Shown piece after piece: positions 43,696 to 52,595 of a DNA stretch of 64,000 bases. Under the pieces are notes generated by a model. It ran no database searches and was not told the DNA's origin. It was given only the letters and a program-made list of their open reading frames with translations. Every line of letters starts with the position of its first letter. Positions within the stretch are counted from its first letter, which is position 1. Made by a program: the position numbers and the translations under genes. Origin of the DNA: JANXQG01 sp963804375 (lineage in GTDB: Bacteria > Planctomycetota > Planctomycetia > Pirellulales > Thermoguttaceae); assembly GCA_963804375.1 (NCBI GenBank), contig CAWDQE010000004.1:372001-436000 (forward strand). The letters run 5' to 3'.

Positions 43696-44115
43696 TCAGA
43701 GAAGAAGAGATGCGATGAGCGCGCGGACTTCCCTCCCGGATTGGGCGGTAGGGAAATTACAGTCGGCGCGTCGTGTGAACGAGCCTTCATTCAGGCGGAA
43801 TGACTCGCCAACCCGGAACTCGGTATCCGCGAGCGGGAAGGAAACGACCGTGTGGTCGGGAGTCGGCATATCTGCGTGTCGATCCATGACCGCGCCGTGA
43901 CAGAGACATGAACCGCCTCCCTGGCGAGGGCTCGGTTGGCACGGACAGTTGTCGCTGTCTTGCGGAACAGGTCGTGGACAGCAATCGCACCCTGCCACAT
44001 GGTCTACACGCGACGGGGCCGCACCCGCCGCTGCCGCCGTGTCCGACAGGCAGAAATACGGGCACACCAGCAGGACGGCTGCGACAAGATGGGCTGTGGC
44101 GAAACGGAGTGCCAA
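43696..44115 (-). CDS. secreted Cys-rich protein upstream of the metal pump
   Basis: The 139-residue protein begins with TTG (MALRFATAHLVAAVLL signal segment) and is secreted or membrane anchored. The mature part has a cysteine set CDCCPRPVPQDSDNCPCQP and SCLCHG near residues 43-74. No domain is recognised. Similar small Cys-rich exported proteins occur ahead of metal-pump genes in planctomycetes, so periplasmic metal binding is likely. It is 200 bp upstream of the adaptor gene on the same strand. No Shine-Dalgarno is evident, so the start is uncertain. Confidence 0.6.
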   Translation of the reverse strand: MALRFATAHLVAAVLLVCPYFCLSDTAAAAGAAPSRVDHVAGCDCCPRPVPQDSDNCPCQPSPRQGGGSCLCHGAVMDRHADMPTPDHTVVSFPLADTEFRVGESFRLNEGSFTRRADCNFPTAQSGREVRALIASLLL

Positions 44116-44144
44116 GGGAGTAACTTATCGAAAATGGACAAACT

Positions 44145-44160
44145 ATCGCTACAAAGCGAT
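44145..44160. promoter_or_regulatory. inverted repeat upstream of the metal-efflux genes
   Basis: ATCGCT-ACAA-AGCGAT, perfect 6-bp arms with a 4-base gap, lies 30-45 bp upstream of the Cys-rich protein start. It is a candidate operator for a metal-responsive repressor. Confidence 0.35.
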
Positions 44161-44170
44161 GATTTACGCT

Positions 44171-45376
44171 CTATTCTAGCACCTGGAGCGGTAACCGGCA
44201 AGGCGAAGCGCTTACCCGCCGGCGCAGGCAATAGAAAATGGCCCACGAGGAAACCGCGGCGGCGATCAACGCGAGCGTTGCCGGCTCCGGCACCGCGACC
44301 GCCTGGAGCGTGCTGCCCAACCTATTGTTGGAGAACTGAACGGTCGCAACACCTAATTGGCCGCCACCGAACGCAAGGGAGGTGTCCCCATCGTAGTAAA
44401 GAAATGATCCGACAAGCGCGCCCGAGGGGTCGTACTCCATTATCGGTCCGTAGTCGGCGACCGCATACTCATATCCGGCCGGATCGAGCGCCAGCGAACT
44501 ATTCCAGGAGCCGACGCCAAAGGTCGAATACCACACTTCGTTGCCCGTCGGGCCAAACTTCACCAGATAGTCGTTCATCGCGGGCAGACCCGAGCCGAAG
44601 AGTGGGGCTCCGCTGTTAATCGTGGCATAGACGTTCCCCGATCTATCGATGCCCACGCCGCCGCAATAGATGCTCGATCCCGGCGCAGAATACGAGTGAC
44701 TCCAGACGACGCTGCCTGACGGATTCAGGCAGGCGATCAACGCGGCCACGCCGTTGGAGTCGGCGATCGCCACGTCCCCCGCGGCGTCCGCCGCAATCGC
44801 AGCCGGTCTGGTGCCAACGCCGTTCAGCGTGGTCGTCCAGGCGACGCTTCCCGCGGGAGTCAATTTCACGACGAAGTCGTTGCCGGCAGTTACGTAATTG
44901 CCCCCGTTTACATAGGCGTTTCCTGAGCCGTCGACCGCCACGGCCTCGCAATAAGGTTGCAGCGAGTTCCACGTCCAGAGCGTATTGCCCGCGGGCCCAT
45001 ACTTGGTAAGGCCGCCGTCGGTGACGACTAAGGCGTTGCCCGCCGCATCGCCGGAAATTGCCATGGCGTATTGGTTCCCATTACCAAAAACGTGGCCCCA
45101 AAGCATGGATCCGTTGGGAGAGTACTTGGCCGCGTACCCCCAAATGCCGAGCGACGAGCTGCTCCCCAGCGCAGTCCCCGCCGTCCAGCCCGCCGCGTAG
45201 ACGTTTCCCGCCGGATCGACGGCCACGGACGGCGTGTTCTCAATTGACGAGTTTACCGTCAGGCTTTGAGTCCAAACGACCGTTGGTGTAGGGGCGCTAC
45301 CTGCTGCCAGGACGCTCGCGGCCGGGCACAACAGGAAGAAAACGAGCGCACCGATCGAAGCTCGTTGAAGCGGCAT
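44171..45376 (-). CDS. PEP-CTERM secreted beta-propeller protein
   Basis: The 401-residue protein has a signal peptide (about residues 1-26). It then has six to eight SBBP-type repeats of the pattern 'AVDPAGNVYAAG...AKYSPNGSMLW' that would fold as a beta-propeller. It ends in a canonical PEP-CTERM sorting signal: VPEPATLALIAAAVSSW, a short span and CLRRRV. Export through the exosortase pathway is expected; no exosortase gene is in this window. The ATG at 45376 has GGAGG 9 bases upstream and fits the signal peptide better than the start at 45418. Propeller ligand is unknown. Confidence 0.88.
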   Translation of the reverse strand: MPLQRASIGALVFFLLCPAASVLAAGSAPTPTVVWTQSLTVNSSIENTPSVAVDPAGNVYAAGWTAGTALGSSSSLGIWGYAAKYSPNGSMLWGHVFGNGNQYAMAISGDAAGNALVVTDGGLTKYGPAGNTLWTWNSLQPYCEAVAVDGSGNAYVNGGNYVTAGNDFVVKLTPAGSVAWTTTLNGVGTRPAAIAADAAGDVAIADSNGVAALIACLNPSGSVVWSHSYSAPGSSIYCGGVGIDRSGNVYATINSGAPLFGSGLPAMNDYLVKFGPTGNEVWYSTFGVGSWNSSLALDPAGYEYAVADYGPIMEYDPSGALVGSFLYYDGDTSLAFGGGQLGVATVQFSNNRLGSTLQAVAVPEPATLALIAAAVSSWAIFYCLRRRVSASPCRLPLQVLE

Positions 45377-45572
45377 GGGGGCGTACCTCCGGGAGTGGAA
45401 GACGACAAGAGGCCGCATTGTGCGGCGGCCAGGAACGCTACGCCCTCAGCGACGATTGTATCACGGGCGAAAAGCTTGTCAAGACCGAGGTTTCCAACAC
45501 CGCGAACCAGCATTCGGGGGGTGATTGGACAAGAGCCACCGCAAAGCCCAAACGGCACAGGCTGACCATCGC

Positions 45573-45880
45573 CTATTGCGCGACGGCGATTCGACGTTTG
45601 GCACGCTTCCGGCGGCGACGGGCTTGGGCCTCGCGGGATTCTTCTTCTCGCTGCTCCAACCGATGCTCGGGATGGTCGGCCAGCCAACGATCCGGCAGCA
45701 GGGCCTCCAGGGCAGTCGTGTCGCCTGGGGCAATGGCGGCAATCCGACGCAGCACGTCGGTCAAGTAGGGCCAAACGTCAACGCAGTTCCGCCGAGCACT
45801 TTGCACCAGCGTGTAGAGCGTCGCCGCCGTCTGGCCGCCCGGAAACAGGCGACCGCGGCGGACAGGCCGGTGGCTGGTAA
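45573..45880 (-). pseudogene. C-terminal fragment of an IS66-family transposase
   Basis: The last 90 residues match the IS66 transposase end: GGQTAATLYTLVQSARRN, then DVWPYLTDVLRRI, then EALLPDRWLADHPEH and an arginine-rich tail. The rest of the transposase and its helper genes are absent. It is an IS remnant. Confidence 0.65.
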
Positions 45881-46179
45881 CGTGCCGCCGATTCCGACGC
45901 GGCGGACGATGGGGAACTATGGCGGCTGCGAAATCGGCTCGGTATTTTGACGCTTGAAAGCGGGATGGCAATTGCAGCCCCCGATAGGTATCTGTGCGTT
46001 CGTTATTGGAAACCTCAGCCTTGACGGTGGTGCGGTGCCTTGATTTACGAGATGGCAATCTCGGACTGAGGTGGCTGGAAAAGCACGGGGTGGCCGCGAA
46101 TCGACAGCCAAGCGTCAGAAATGGAACGTATCGAGACAGCCGGAAGCGGTCATTTCTGCGGAATCCTCCACACTTGCTA
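45881..46179. other. non-coding stretch after the IS66 remnant
   Basis: No gene is supported here. It leads directly into the promoter of the BlaI-like gene. Confidence 0.4.
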
Positions 46180-46208
46180 TTGACAGCCAAATCAATGTGC
46201 GGTAGAAT
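46180..46208 (+). promoter_or_regulatory. sigma70-type promoter of the BlaI/M56 operon
   Basis: TTGACA (46180-46185) and TAGAAT (46203-46208) are 17 bp apart. An interrupted palindrome ATGTG...CACAT (46195-46216) covers the -10 box and the start site, as expected for a BlaI-type autorepressor site. A CAGGAGG ribosome site follows at 46234-46240. Confidence 0.65.
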
Positions 46209-46245
46209 CCACACATCATCTGGAAAGTTTCCACAGGAGGCCACG

Positions 46246-46638
46246 ATGCCGCGCTTCACCCAAGGCGAATTGGAAGTTATGCGGATCCTCTGGACCCGCG
46301 GCGATCTCAAGCCCGCAGAGATCCACGAGCATTTTCCCCGCAAGATCAAGAATGCTTCGTTGCGGTCCTATCTGGCGATCCTTCTGGAAAAAGGCCACGT
46401 CGTGCGCCGCCGGGTGGGAAAGGCGTATTACTACCGGGCCAAAACCCGCCGCGAATCGACCTTCCGCTCCATGCTCCGCGACCTGACTCGCATCTGCTGC
46501 GACGGCTCTGTGAAGACCCTGCTTTGCCAGCTCATCCGCAATGAAAAACTTTCGGATGCGGACCTGCTCGCACTCAAACGGCTTTCTGAGGAGGGCCAGC
46601 GTCCCGTTGCCCTACCTCCAGAGGAGAAAGAACCATGA
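46246..46638 (+). CDS. BlaI/MecI-family transcriptional repressor
   Basis: The 130-residue protein has the BlaI winged helix: TQGELEVMRILWTRGDLKPAEI, the recognition segment SLRSYLAILLEKGHV and wing VRRRVGKAYYY. A dimer helix with a double cysteine (TRICCDGS) follows. In BlaI proteins the cleavage site for the paired M56 protease lies after the wing. The ATG at 46246 has a strong CAGGAGG site. The M56 gene overlaps the stop by four bases (ATGA), so the pair is co-translated. A tight sigma70 promoter with a palindrome at the -10 precedes it. The pair forms a sensor-protease and repressor switch; its inducer is unknown. Confidence 0.92.
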   Translation: MPRFTQGELEVMRILWTRGDLKPAEIHEHFPRKIKNASLRSYLAILLEKGHVVRRRVGKAYYYRAKTRRESTFRSMLRDLTRICCDGSVKTLLCQLIRNEKLSDADLLALKRLSEEGQRPVALPPEEKEP

Positions 46639-49600
46639 ATCCGCTCGCCTTGCTGCGCGACATTCTTGTCCAATTCTCCATAGCCCCTACTTGGGCACAA
46701 CTGCTAACGAAAGCCACGCTCCTCTTGGTAGTCGCGTGGGTGGTCCACTTCAGCCTGGCTCGGGCCAATCCTCGCTGGCGAACGCTCTTGTGGCGTGGCG
46801 TTGCAGTCGGCCTGTTGCTGGTGGTCCGGCTGGCAACTGGGTGCGCCGGTCTCAGAAGGTTGCTGCGTACTTCGCAGGTTGTGTCGGACGAGCTTGTCGC
46901 CGAGGTCGGACGGATCGGCGCCGCGCTAGGGTGCCGCCACGCCGTGCAAGTCCGCAGTTCCCGGCAAATTGCCGTGCCTTTCATGTGTGGGCTGCAACGT
47001 CCGGTCCTGGTCTTGCCGGAGCGAATGTGTCTGCCCGACTATCGCCGGCATTTGCCCGGGGTTATTGCGCACGAGTTGGCCCACGTGCTGTCGAGCGATT
47101 TCGCCTGGAATGCGGCCGTGCAGCCGGCCGCGATTCTATTGTGGTTCCATCCGCTGGCGTGGCGGATCGGTTCCGCTCACCGGGCCGCCTGCGATGCGGT
47201 GTGCGATGCCGTTGCCGCGTCCCACCTCGGCGACGCAGCGGCGTACTGCCGGACGCTCGCACAGGTCGCGATCCAGGGAGCGGCTTCGTTTCCTGCCTTG
47301 GGTCTGGCAATGGCCCGGACCTGCGATGTCCGGCGTCGCATCGCCGCGATCCAACGGAGAGTGTCGGCGGCGGCATTGGGGCGACGGGCGGTTTTCGGCG
47401 TGATTCTGGCCGGATCGCTTGCTTCCGCGCTGCTGGCGGGCGTGCGGGTTGCGGTGGCGGAACCGCCGGCCCGGACAACCGAGGGCCAGTCGGCAGCATC
47501 GCCGGCGAAGGAGGCCGGCGATAACCAGCCGGTCAAGCCCGAGAAGTTGCGGACCGTATCGATGTCCGCCGAGGCGTTCGGCCGCCTTTCGGCCGCGGAG
47601 CAGCGCGCGTTGTTGGTCCGCATTTATCGGCGGCGTCTGGAACAATCGCAGAACCTCTTTTACGAGGTGGATGTAACCTGGAGATATTACGAGGACGACC
47701 ACGGCCATCCCGGCAAACCGAGGAAATTGAGTGCGTCCGACCGACACCAATATCGGCACTGGCTGCTGGGAGATTCGTTTCGCACGGATCATGACGGGTT
47801 CGCGAATATCGGCGATGCCGAACCGTCGCGTTGCTCTTCCTACGCGCAGAATGCCGTGGAAGGAGTTGCACGACTTACCGGCATCGACAAGACGGGCAAA
47901 ACGCCGCCCAGCGGGGAAATCCAGTATCCGAATCTTTCCGACGACGGCGGTGATGACTACATCTATTGGTTCGACCACAGGGGTCGCAAGCCCAGTAGTT
48001 ATCTCGGCGAGTACCTTTTCCCGTACCTTATCGGCCACCAAGATCAGTTTGAGATCAAAGCGCCGATCGCGGACGGAAAGGTGCAACTGACGGTTCCGTG
48101 GCAACCGTTATGGGCCGAGAAACCTGGGGGAAAGCGAGTGTACGTTCTCGATCCGCAGAAGGGGTTCCTGCCCATTCGATGCGATTCGCGCTGGGACGAC
48201 GTGACTCTAAGACGCGGCGAGCCGCTATGGCGAGTTGAAAGACTGGCGGTGCAAGAGAGTCGTCTCGTCGGCGATGTTTGGCTGCCGACGAAACTGACGA
48301 ACGAGGTGGCTACCCCAAGCATACACAAGTTGCACACCGTGTGCGAGTTGAAAGTGTTGCGGATCGAGCCCGCTGTGGTGAAGCTTGACGATTTCTTCCT
48401 GCCGTTCACCGCGGGGATGCAAGTCCGAGACACGATCGAGGGAGTCACGTATGTCGCCGATGCGCAGGGAAATGCCGTGAACCCGAAATTCGATCCGAAT
48501 TGGAAGTCCCAGCCGCCCGAAGGTTGGTCGAAACGCGCGAGCTCGATGTTCAGCAGGTTCTCGCCCGCGGATCGATTGAAGCTGGATGCCGAGAAGAAGT
48601 CGCTCGATGACAAGAACGCGGGGAAACGGAGGGCTTTTGAAGCTGCCTTGAAAGTCATGCGGTCGCCCGCCCCGCTGGACGAGCGTGTCGAGGCAGGGTT
48701 GAACGTGCTGCGAACTAGTCCTACCGAGATTGACCGCGATTTCAAGCCGTGGGCCTCGGTGATCCGCGAATTGATCGAAATCGGCAAGCCGGCGGTCCCC
48801 AAACTGACGGCGGAACTCGATCGCACCGAGAAAGACAAGATGTTGCGGGACCTCGGCTTTGTGTTGCGCGGGATCGGCGATCCCCAAGCGGCGCCGGCGC
48901 CATCCGCGCCATACCTCGCATGGCTAATCCGTCTGGATCGGACTGCGGGTTTTTCATCGCTGGCGACCCGAAGCTTGGGCAATTCATGCGCGAGCACGAT
49001 AGCGAGTACCGGGGAAATACGGGGAAAACCCCCCAGGGCCAAATCGTGCATTTCTCCTATGGACGCCCCATCTACGAGATCATGCCCGCGCTGGAGAAGC
49101 TTGTTGGCGGAGTCGGCGGGTGGCGGGAACTCCGCTTCGTGAATAACGGGGGTGGCCGCGAGCGACGTCGCCTTCAGAGCAGGCTGTTCTTGCAACTCGC
49201 CGAGCGTTGGGCCGATTGGTGGTCGCAGAACTGGAGGAAGTACGTGAAGACGGAAGCCGAGGCACAAATCGACCAGACCAGGCAGGCCCTGGAACAGTAT
49301 TCGCGATCGCTTTCCGCAGCGTCGCATCAGCCGCGTCGATCGGGATTCCCGTGCGGGCCCAACGTGGTCGTCGAAGGAGGCTCGCAAGACGGCTGGACAC
49401 CTTCATTCGACGAACGCCCAGCAGACGCTTTCCGGGACTTGGACACGGGGCGGCTTCCGAATCCGCCGCCGAATCTTGTCAAGACATCCTCGGGGCATGA
49501 ACCTTCCAAGCAGTTGCTGGCTTGGGCCGAGGCGGAGGGCGTCAATCTGGTCACCGTCAAGATCAAGGCGTCCGACGGCAAGTGGTCCTACGCCTTCAAG

Positions 49601-49900
49601 CCCCTGGGTATGAAGGTGTGGCGCATCGAGAACAGCCGCCTCGCGAACCTCCAAAAGGAACTCCACGAAAGCAGACAACTGGCGCTTCCCGCGCCCTGGG
49701 AGGATCTCCTTGCCCCGATCGACGAAAAGACGGGCATGTACGACGACAAGCTGACTGTATCGTTCTTGTTCATCACGAAAGAGGGTACTTGCGGAGCGCT
49801 GCAGATTGTGCCTCCGTTGAGCGGCGAGTTCGGGGCAAACGCCTATACATCCGCCGGTCTGCATTGCACGTTCATCTACGCGAAGGACGCGGAACGATAG
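46635..49900 (+). CDS. M56 (BlaR1-like) membrane metalloprotease, frameshifted
   Basis: Helices at about residues 22-40 and 52-66 are followed by the M56 protease domain with the zinc motif H146-E-L-A-H150 and a downstream RAACDAVCDAVA segment in the place of the third ligand. A further span (about 255-275) leads into a large exported C-terminal region of about 800 residues with no recognised domain. The first frame breaks at about 48895; the other frame carries on with AIRAIPRMANP and runs to 49900, so one missing base separates them. Between helix 2 and LLLVVRLATGC the usual loop of about 60 residues seems to be missing, so the second and third helices look fused. It is coupled to the BlaI gene by ATGA. 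Confidence 0.8.
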
Positions 49901-50392
49901 GCGGGCAAGCCGTTGCGCCCGGCATGAAAATGGCCCCCCCTCCATTGACAGTACTGGATAAGTATGTATAATTGAGGTTCTCGGGAATAACTTAGGACGG
50001 TTCCCGCGGATCGATAGCGTGCGGGGAATGAGCGTGATACTCAAACTGTAAACGCCACCACCGGCCCCGCGTCGGTGGAGCGATGATCAGCCTGGCATGA
50101 GCGGCTGACTCGCGAGGGTGGGTGGAGAACTAGGGTCGACAACAGATGGTAGAACGTAAACCATTTCAGGATTGGGAGTTGCGTCTTGGGTATCCGGACA
50201 CGTTCGGTACACGTGCCCGGACCGTTTGTCGCGCCTGCTTCGCGCCGCGTTGCCGCAAGTTGTTCGCAGGCAGTGAGTTCTGCCCGAACAAAAACCTGTT
50301 TCTTGATGTTCGTGTCCGCCACCGGTGCCGGAATCAGTCGCCAAAGGAGGCGTACTACAATTATGGATAACTCATGTGGGGGCATGGCCGAT
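49901..50392. other. intergenic stretch with an orphan promoter
   Basis: Open frames here have no support. A consensus promoter at 49945-49972 points into this stretch, so a small RNA or unknown transcript is possible. Confidence 0.4.
49945..49972 (+). promoter_or_regulatory. orphan consensus sigma70 promoter
   Basis: TTGACA (49945-49950) and TATAAT (49967-49972) are both perfect and 16 bp apart. No annotated gene lies downstream on this strand for several kb; the next gene (50393-50797) is on the other strand. Confidence 0.55.
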
Positions 50393-50797
50393 CTACTTCA
50401 CCGCGGCCGCGCCGGCCGAGGCGACGGCATGATCGTTCTCGACCGTGTCGCCGGAAACGCCGATGGCCCCAAGCACCTCGCCGGCCGCGTTGACGATCGG
50501 CACGCCGCCGGGAAAGGTGATCAGCCCGCCGTTGGAATGCTCGATGGCATACAGCGGGCCGCCCGGCTGCGAGAGCTGGCCGATCGCGCCGGTGGGCATG
50601 TCGAAAAGTCGGGCCGTGCGGGCCTTGCGAATGGAGATGTCGGCGGAACCGAGCCAGGCGCCGTCCATGCGGGCGAAAGCCTTCAAATGGGTGCCCGTGT
50701 CGACGACCGCGATGTTCATCTTCACGCCCAGTTGCTGGGCCTTGGCAAAAGCGGCATCGACCACGGTCTTGGCTTGGGCAAGAGTGATGTCAGGCAT
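50393..50797 (-). CDS. HbpS/GlcG-family protein
   Basis: The 134-residue protein matches the GlcG/HbpS family: helix pair ITLAQAKTVVDAAFAKAQQL, the strand MNIAVVDTGTHL, IEHSNGGLITFPGGVPI and the end GAIGVSGDTVENDH. Members bind haem or other small ligands and are often secreted or cytosolic octamers. The role here is unknown. It is convergent with nothing obvious; the znu-type genes lie 80 bp upstream on the same strand. Confidence 0.85.
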   Translation of the reverse strand: MPDITLAQAKTVVDAAFAKAQQLGVKMNIAVVDTGTHLKAFARMDGAWLGSADISIRKARTARLFDMPTGAIGQLSQPGGPLYAIEHSNGGLITFPGGVPIVNAAGEVLGAIGVSGDTVENDHAVASAGAAAVK

Positions 50798-50877
50798 AAA
50801 TGTCTCCTTGTCAATGGGGTTACAGCGGAAAGGTCATGTGGCAATTATAAACGGGCACGCCGGCAACCGGAAGGCGG

Positions 50878-51735
50878 TCAGGCATGGTGATTCGTCCACA
50901 GGCGCCGGCCAACCGCCACGCTCAGGTAGGCCGCTGCGGCAAGCATCACGATCACCGGCCCGCACGGCAGCTCCGTCTGGAAGCTCACGGCCAGGCCGAC
51001 CACGGTAAAGGCCATGCAGGCAACGACGGCCAGGACCATCATTTCCCAGAGTTGCCGGGAAAAATGGCCCGCAATCGCCGCAGGAAGCGTGAGCAAGGCG
51101 ATGACCAGCACGATGCCTACCACGCGGAGCAGGATCACGATCGTCAACGCGGTCAAGCACAGCAACAGCATGTAGTACACATTGACGCGAACGCCGCGGA
51201 GCTGGGCGAATTCCTGGTCGAAGCAGACGGCCAGAAACTTATTGTAGAAGACCACGCCCAAACCGATCACCAAGCCGTCCAAGGCGAGTACGCAAACCAG
51301 GTCCCCGCGGGTCAGCAGCAGGATATCGCCGAAGAGGTAGCTCATCGGGTCGGCGTAGCCGGGCGTCTTGGCAAAGAACAACAGGCCAACCGCCATGCCG
51401 ACCGACCAGATGGCGCCGATCACCGTGTCTTCCCGCTGCTTGGCGCGGAGGCTCACGCCGCCGATCAGGCCCGCCGAGACCAAGGCCGCCGCCACGGCGC
51501 CGTACAGCGGATCGCACCACCGCCAGTGCCAGACCGCTTGCAGGTAGAGGACCGCGCCGATGCCGCCCAATACGCTGTGCGAAATGGCCCCGGCAATGTA
51601 GCTGATCCGCCGCGTAATGACATACGTGCCGATGATCCCCAACGCCACGCTCGACAGCAACCCGGCCGCCAGGGCGTAGCGGATAACGGGCACGTCGGGG
51701 CTAGTCAGCGCTTTGAAGAACTCAATCATGAACAT
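50878..51735 (-). CDS. znuB: zinc/manganese ABC transporter permease
   Basis: The 285-residue protein is an ABC-3 family permease with seven or eight membrane spans. The family loop between spans, VITRRISYIAGAISHSVLGG, is clear near residues 40-60. It is the third gene of a metal import operon read on the minus strand: regulator, binding protein, ATPase, permease. A 50-bp gap with a palindromic repeat separates it from the ATPase gene. Confidence 0.87.
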   Translation of the reverse strand: MFMIEFFKALTSPDVPVIRYALAAGLLSSVALGIIGTYVITRRISYIAGAISHSVLGGIGAVLYLQAVWHWRWCDPLYGAVAAALVSAGLIGGVSLRAKQREDTVIGAIWSVGMAVGLLFFAKTPGYADPMSYLFGDILLLTRGDLVCVLALDGLVIGLGVVFYNKFLAVCFDQEFAQLRGVRVNVYYMLLLCLTALTIVILLRVVGIVLVIALLTLPAAIAGHFSRQLWEMMVLAVVACMAFTVVGLAVSFQTELPCGPVIVMLAAAAYLSVAVGRRLWTNHHA

Positions 51736-51752
51736 TCTGCCCTCACCCCCTG

Positions 51753-51775
51753 CCCCTCTCCCGGAGGGAGAGGGG
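51753..51775. repeat. REP-like perfect hairpin between permease and ATPase genes
   Basis: CCCCTCTCCC and GGGAGAGGGG form a perfect 10-bp stem around GGA. Intergenic hairpins of this form (CCCCTGCCCCTCTCCC...) recur in many bacterial genomes. It could partly end or stabilise the operon transcript. Confidence 0.6.
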
Positions 51776-51785
51776 AGTTATGAAG

Positions 51786-52556
51786 TCACTCATGCACGTG
51801 CTCCCGATGGCACATCACGTCGCCGTGGCGGACCAGTTTGACGTCGCCGCCGTACATGTCGCGGATCAAGTCGGGCGTGAGCTGGTTGGCCGGATGGGCC
51901 ACCGCCTGCCGATTGACGCAGATCACCCGCTGGACCAGGTTCGTCACAAAGCCCAGGTCGTGCGAAACCAGCACGATCGTCATCCGCTGGCCAAGCTGGC
52001 GAAGCTCGTCGAAGAGCCTGGCCTCGACCAGCGAATCGACGTTGGCCGTCGGCTCGTCCAAGAGCAGCAGCTCGGGCTGGCAGCACAGCGCCCGCGCGAT
52101 CAGCACCCGTTGCCGCTGTCCGCCGGAAAGGGCGTTGAACGGCCGGGCGGCCGCGTCGGCCATGTGGACTTGCTCGAGGGCCGCGCGGGCCGCACGCCGG
52201 TCGCCGGCGGCGTACCAGCCGAGCCAGCCGTTCAGGCCCGGCTGTCCCAGCCGTCCCATCAGCACCACGTCGAGCACCGTTACCGGGAACAGCGGATCGT
52301 ATTCGGACCGCTGGGGCATGTAGCCCAGCCGCAAACGGGCCTGCTCCGGCAGTTGGCCGAAGACCCGGATTTCGCCCTGTGCCGGCCGGAGTTGGCCCAG
52401 CAGCAGTCGCAGGAGTGTCGTCTTGCCGCCGCCGTTGGGCCCCACCATGCAGACCGACTCGCGGTCGTAGATCGTCAGATTCACGTTCTCCAGCACCGGC
52501 GTGGCCTGGTAGGAGAAGCTGACGTTGCGGACTTCAATCACCGGTTTTTCAGACAT
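51786..52556 (-). CDS. znuC: zinc/manganese ABC transporter ATP-binding protein
   Basis: The 256-residue ATPase has Walker A GPNGGGKTT, the Q loop in GYMPQRSEYDPLFPVTV, the signature LSGGQRQRV, Walker B LLLLDEPTA and a switch histidine in VSHDL. The Q-loop segment and length match metal-type (ZnuC/MntB) subunits. It sits between the permease and the binding protein genes. A C-terminal histidine-rich tail (RHGDVMCHREHVHE) may sense metal. Confidence 0.9.
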   Translation of the reverse strand: MSEKPVIEVRNVSFSYQATPVLENVNLTIYDRESVCMVGPNGGGKTTLLRLLLGQLRPAQGEIRVFGQLPEQARLRLGYMPQRSEYDPLFPVTVLDVVLMGRLGQPGLNGWLGWYAAGDRRAARAALEQVHMADAAARPFNALSGGQRQRVLIARALCCQPELLLLDEPTANVDSLVEARLFDELRQLGQRMTIVLVSHDLGFVTNLVQRVICVNRQAVAHPANQLTPDLIRDMYGGDVKLVRHGDVMCHREHVHE

Positions 52557-52595
52557 GGGGAGCTTTATTGATTGGCAAGAGCGAGCTTGGTGGCG

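Noticed and set aside
45573..46349. Reading the whole 258-codon frame as a transposase
   Set aside because: Only the last 90-100 residues resemble IS66; the N-terminal part has no sense and crosses the BlaI promoter.
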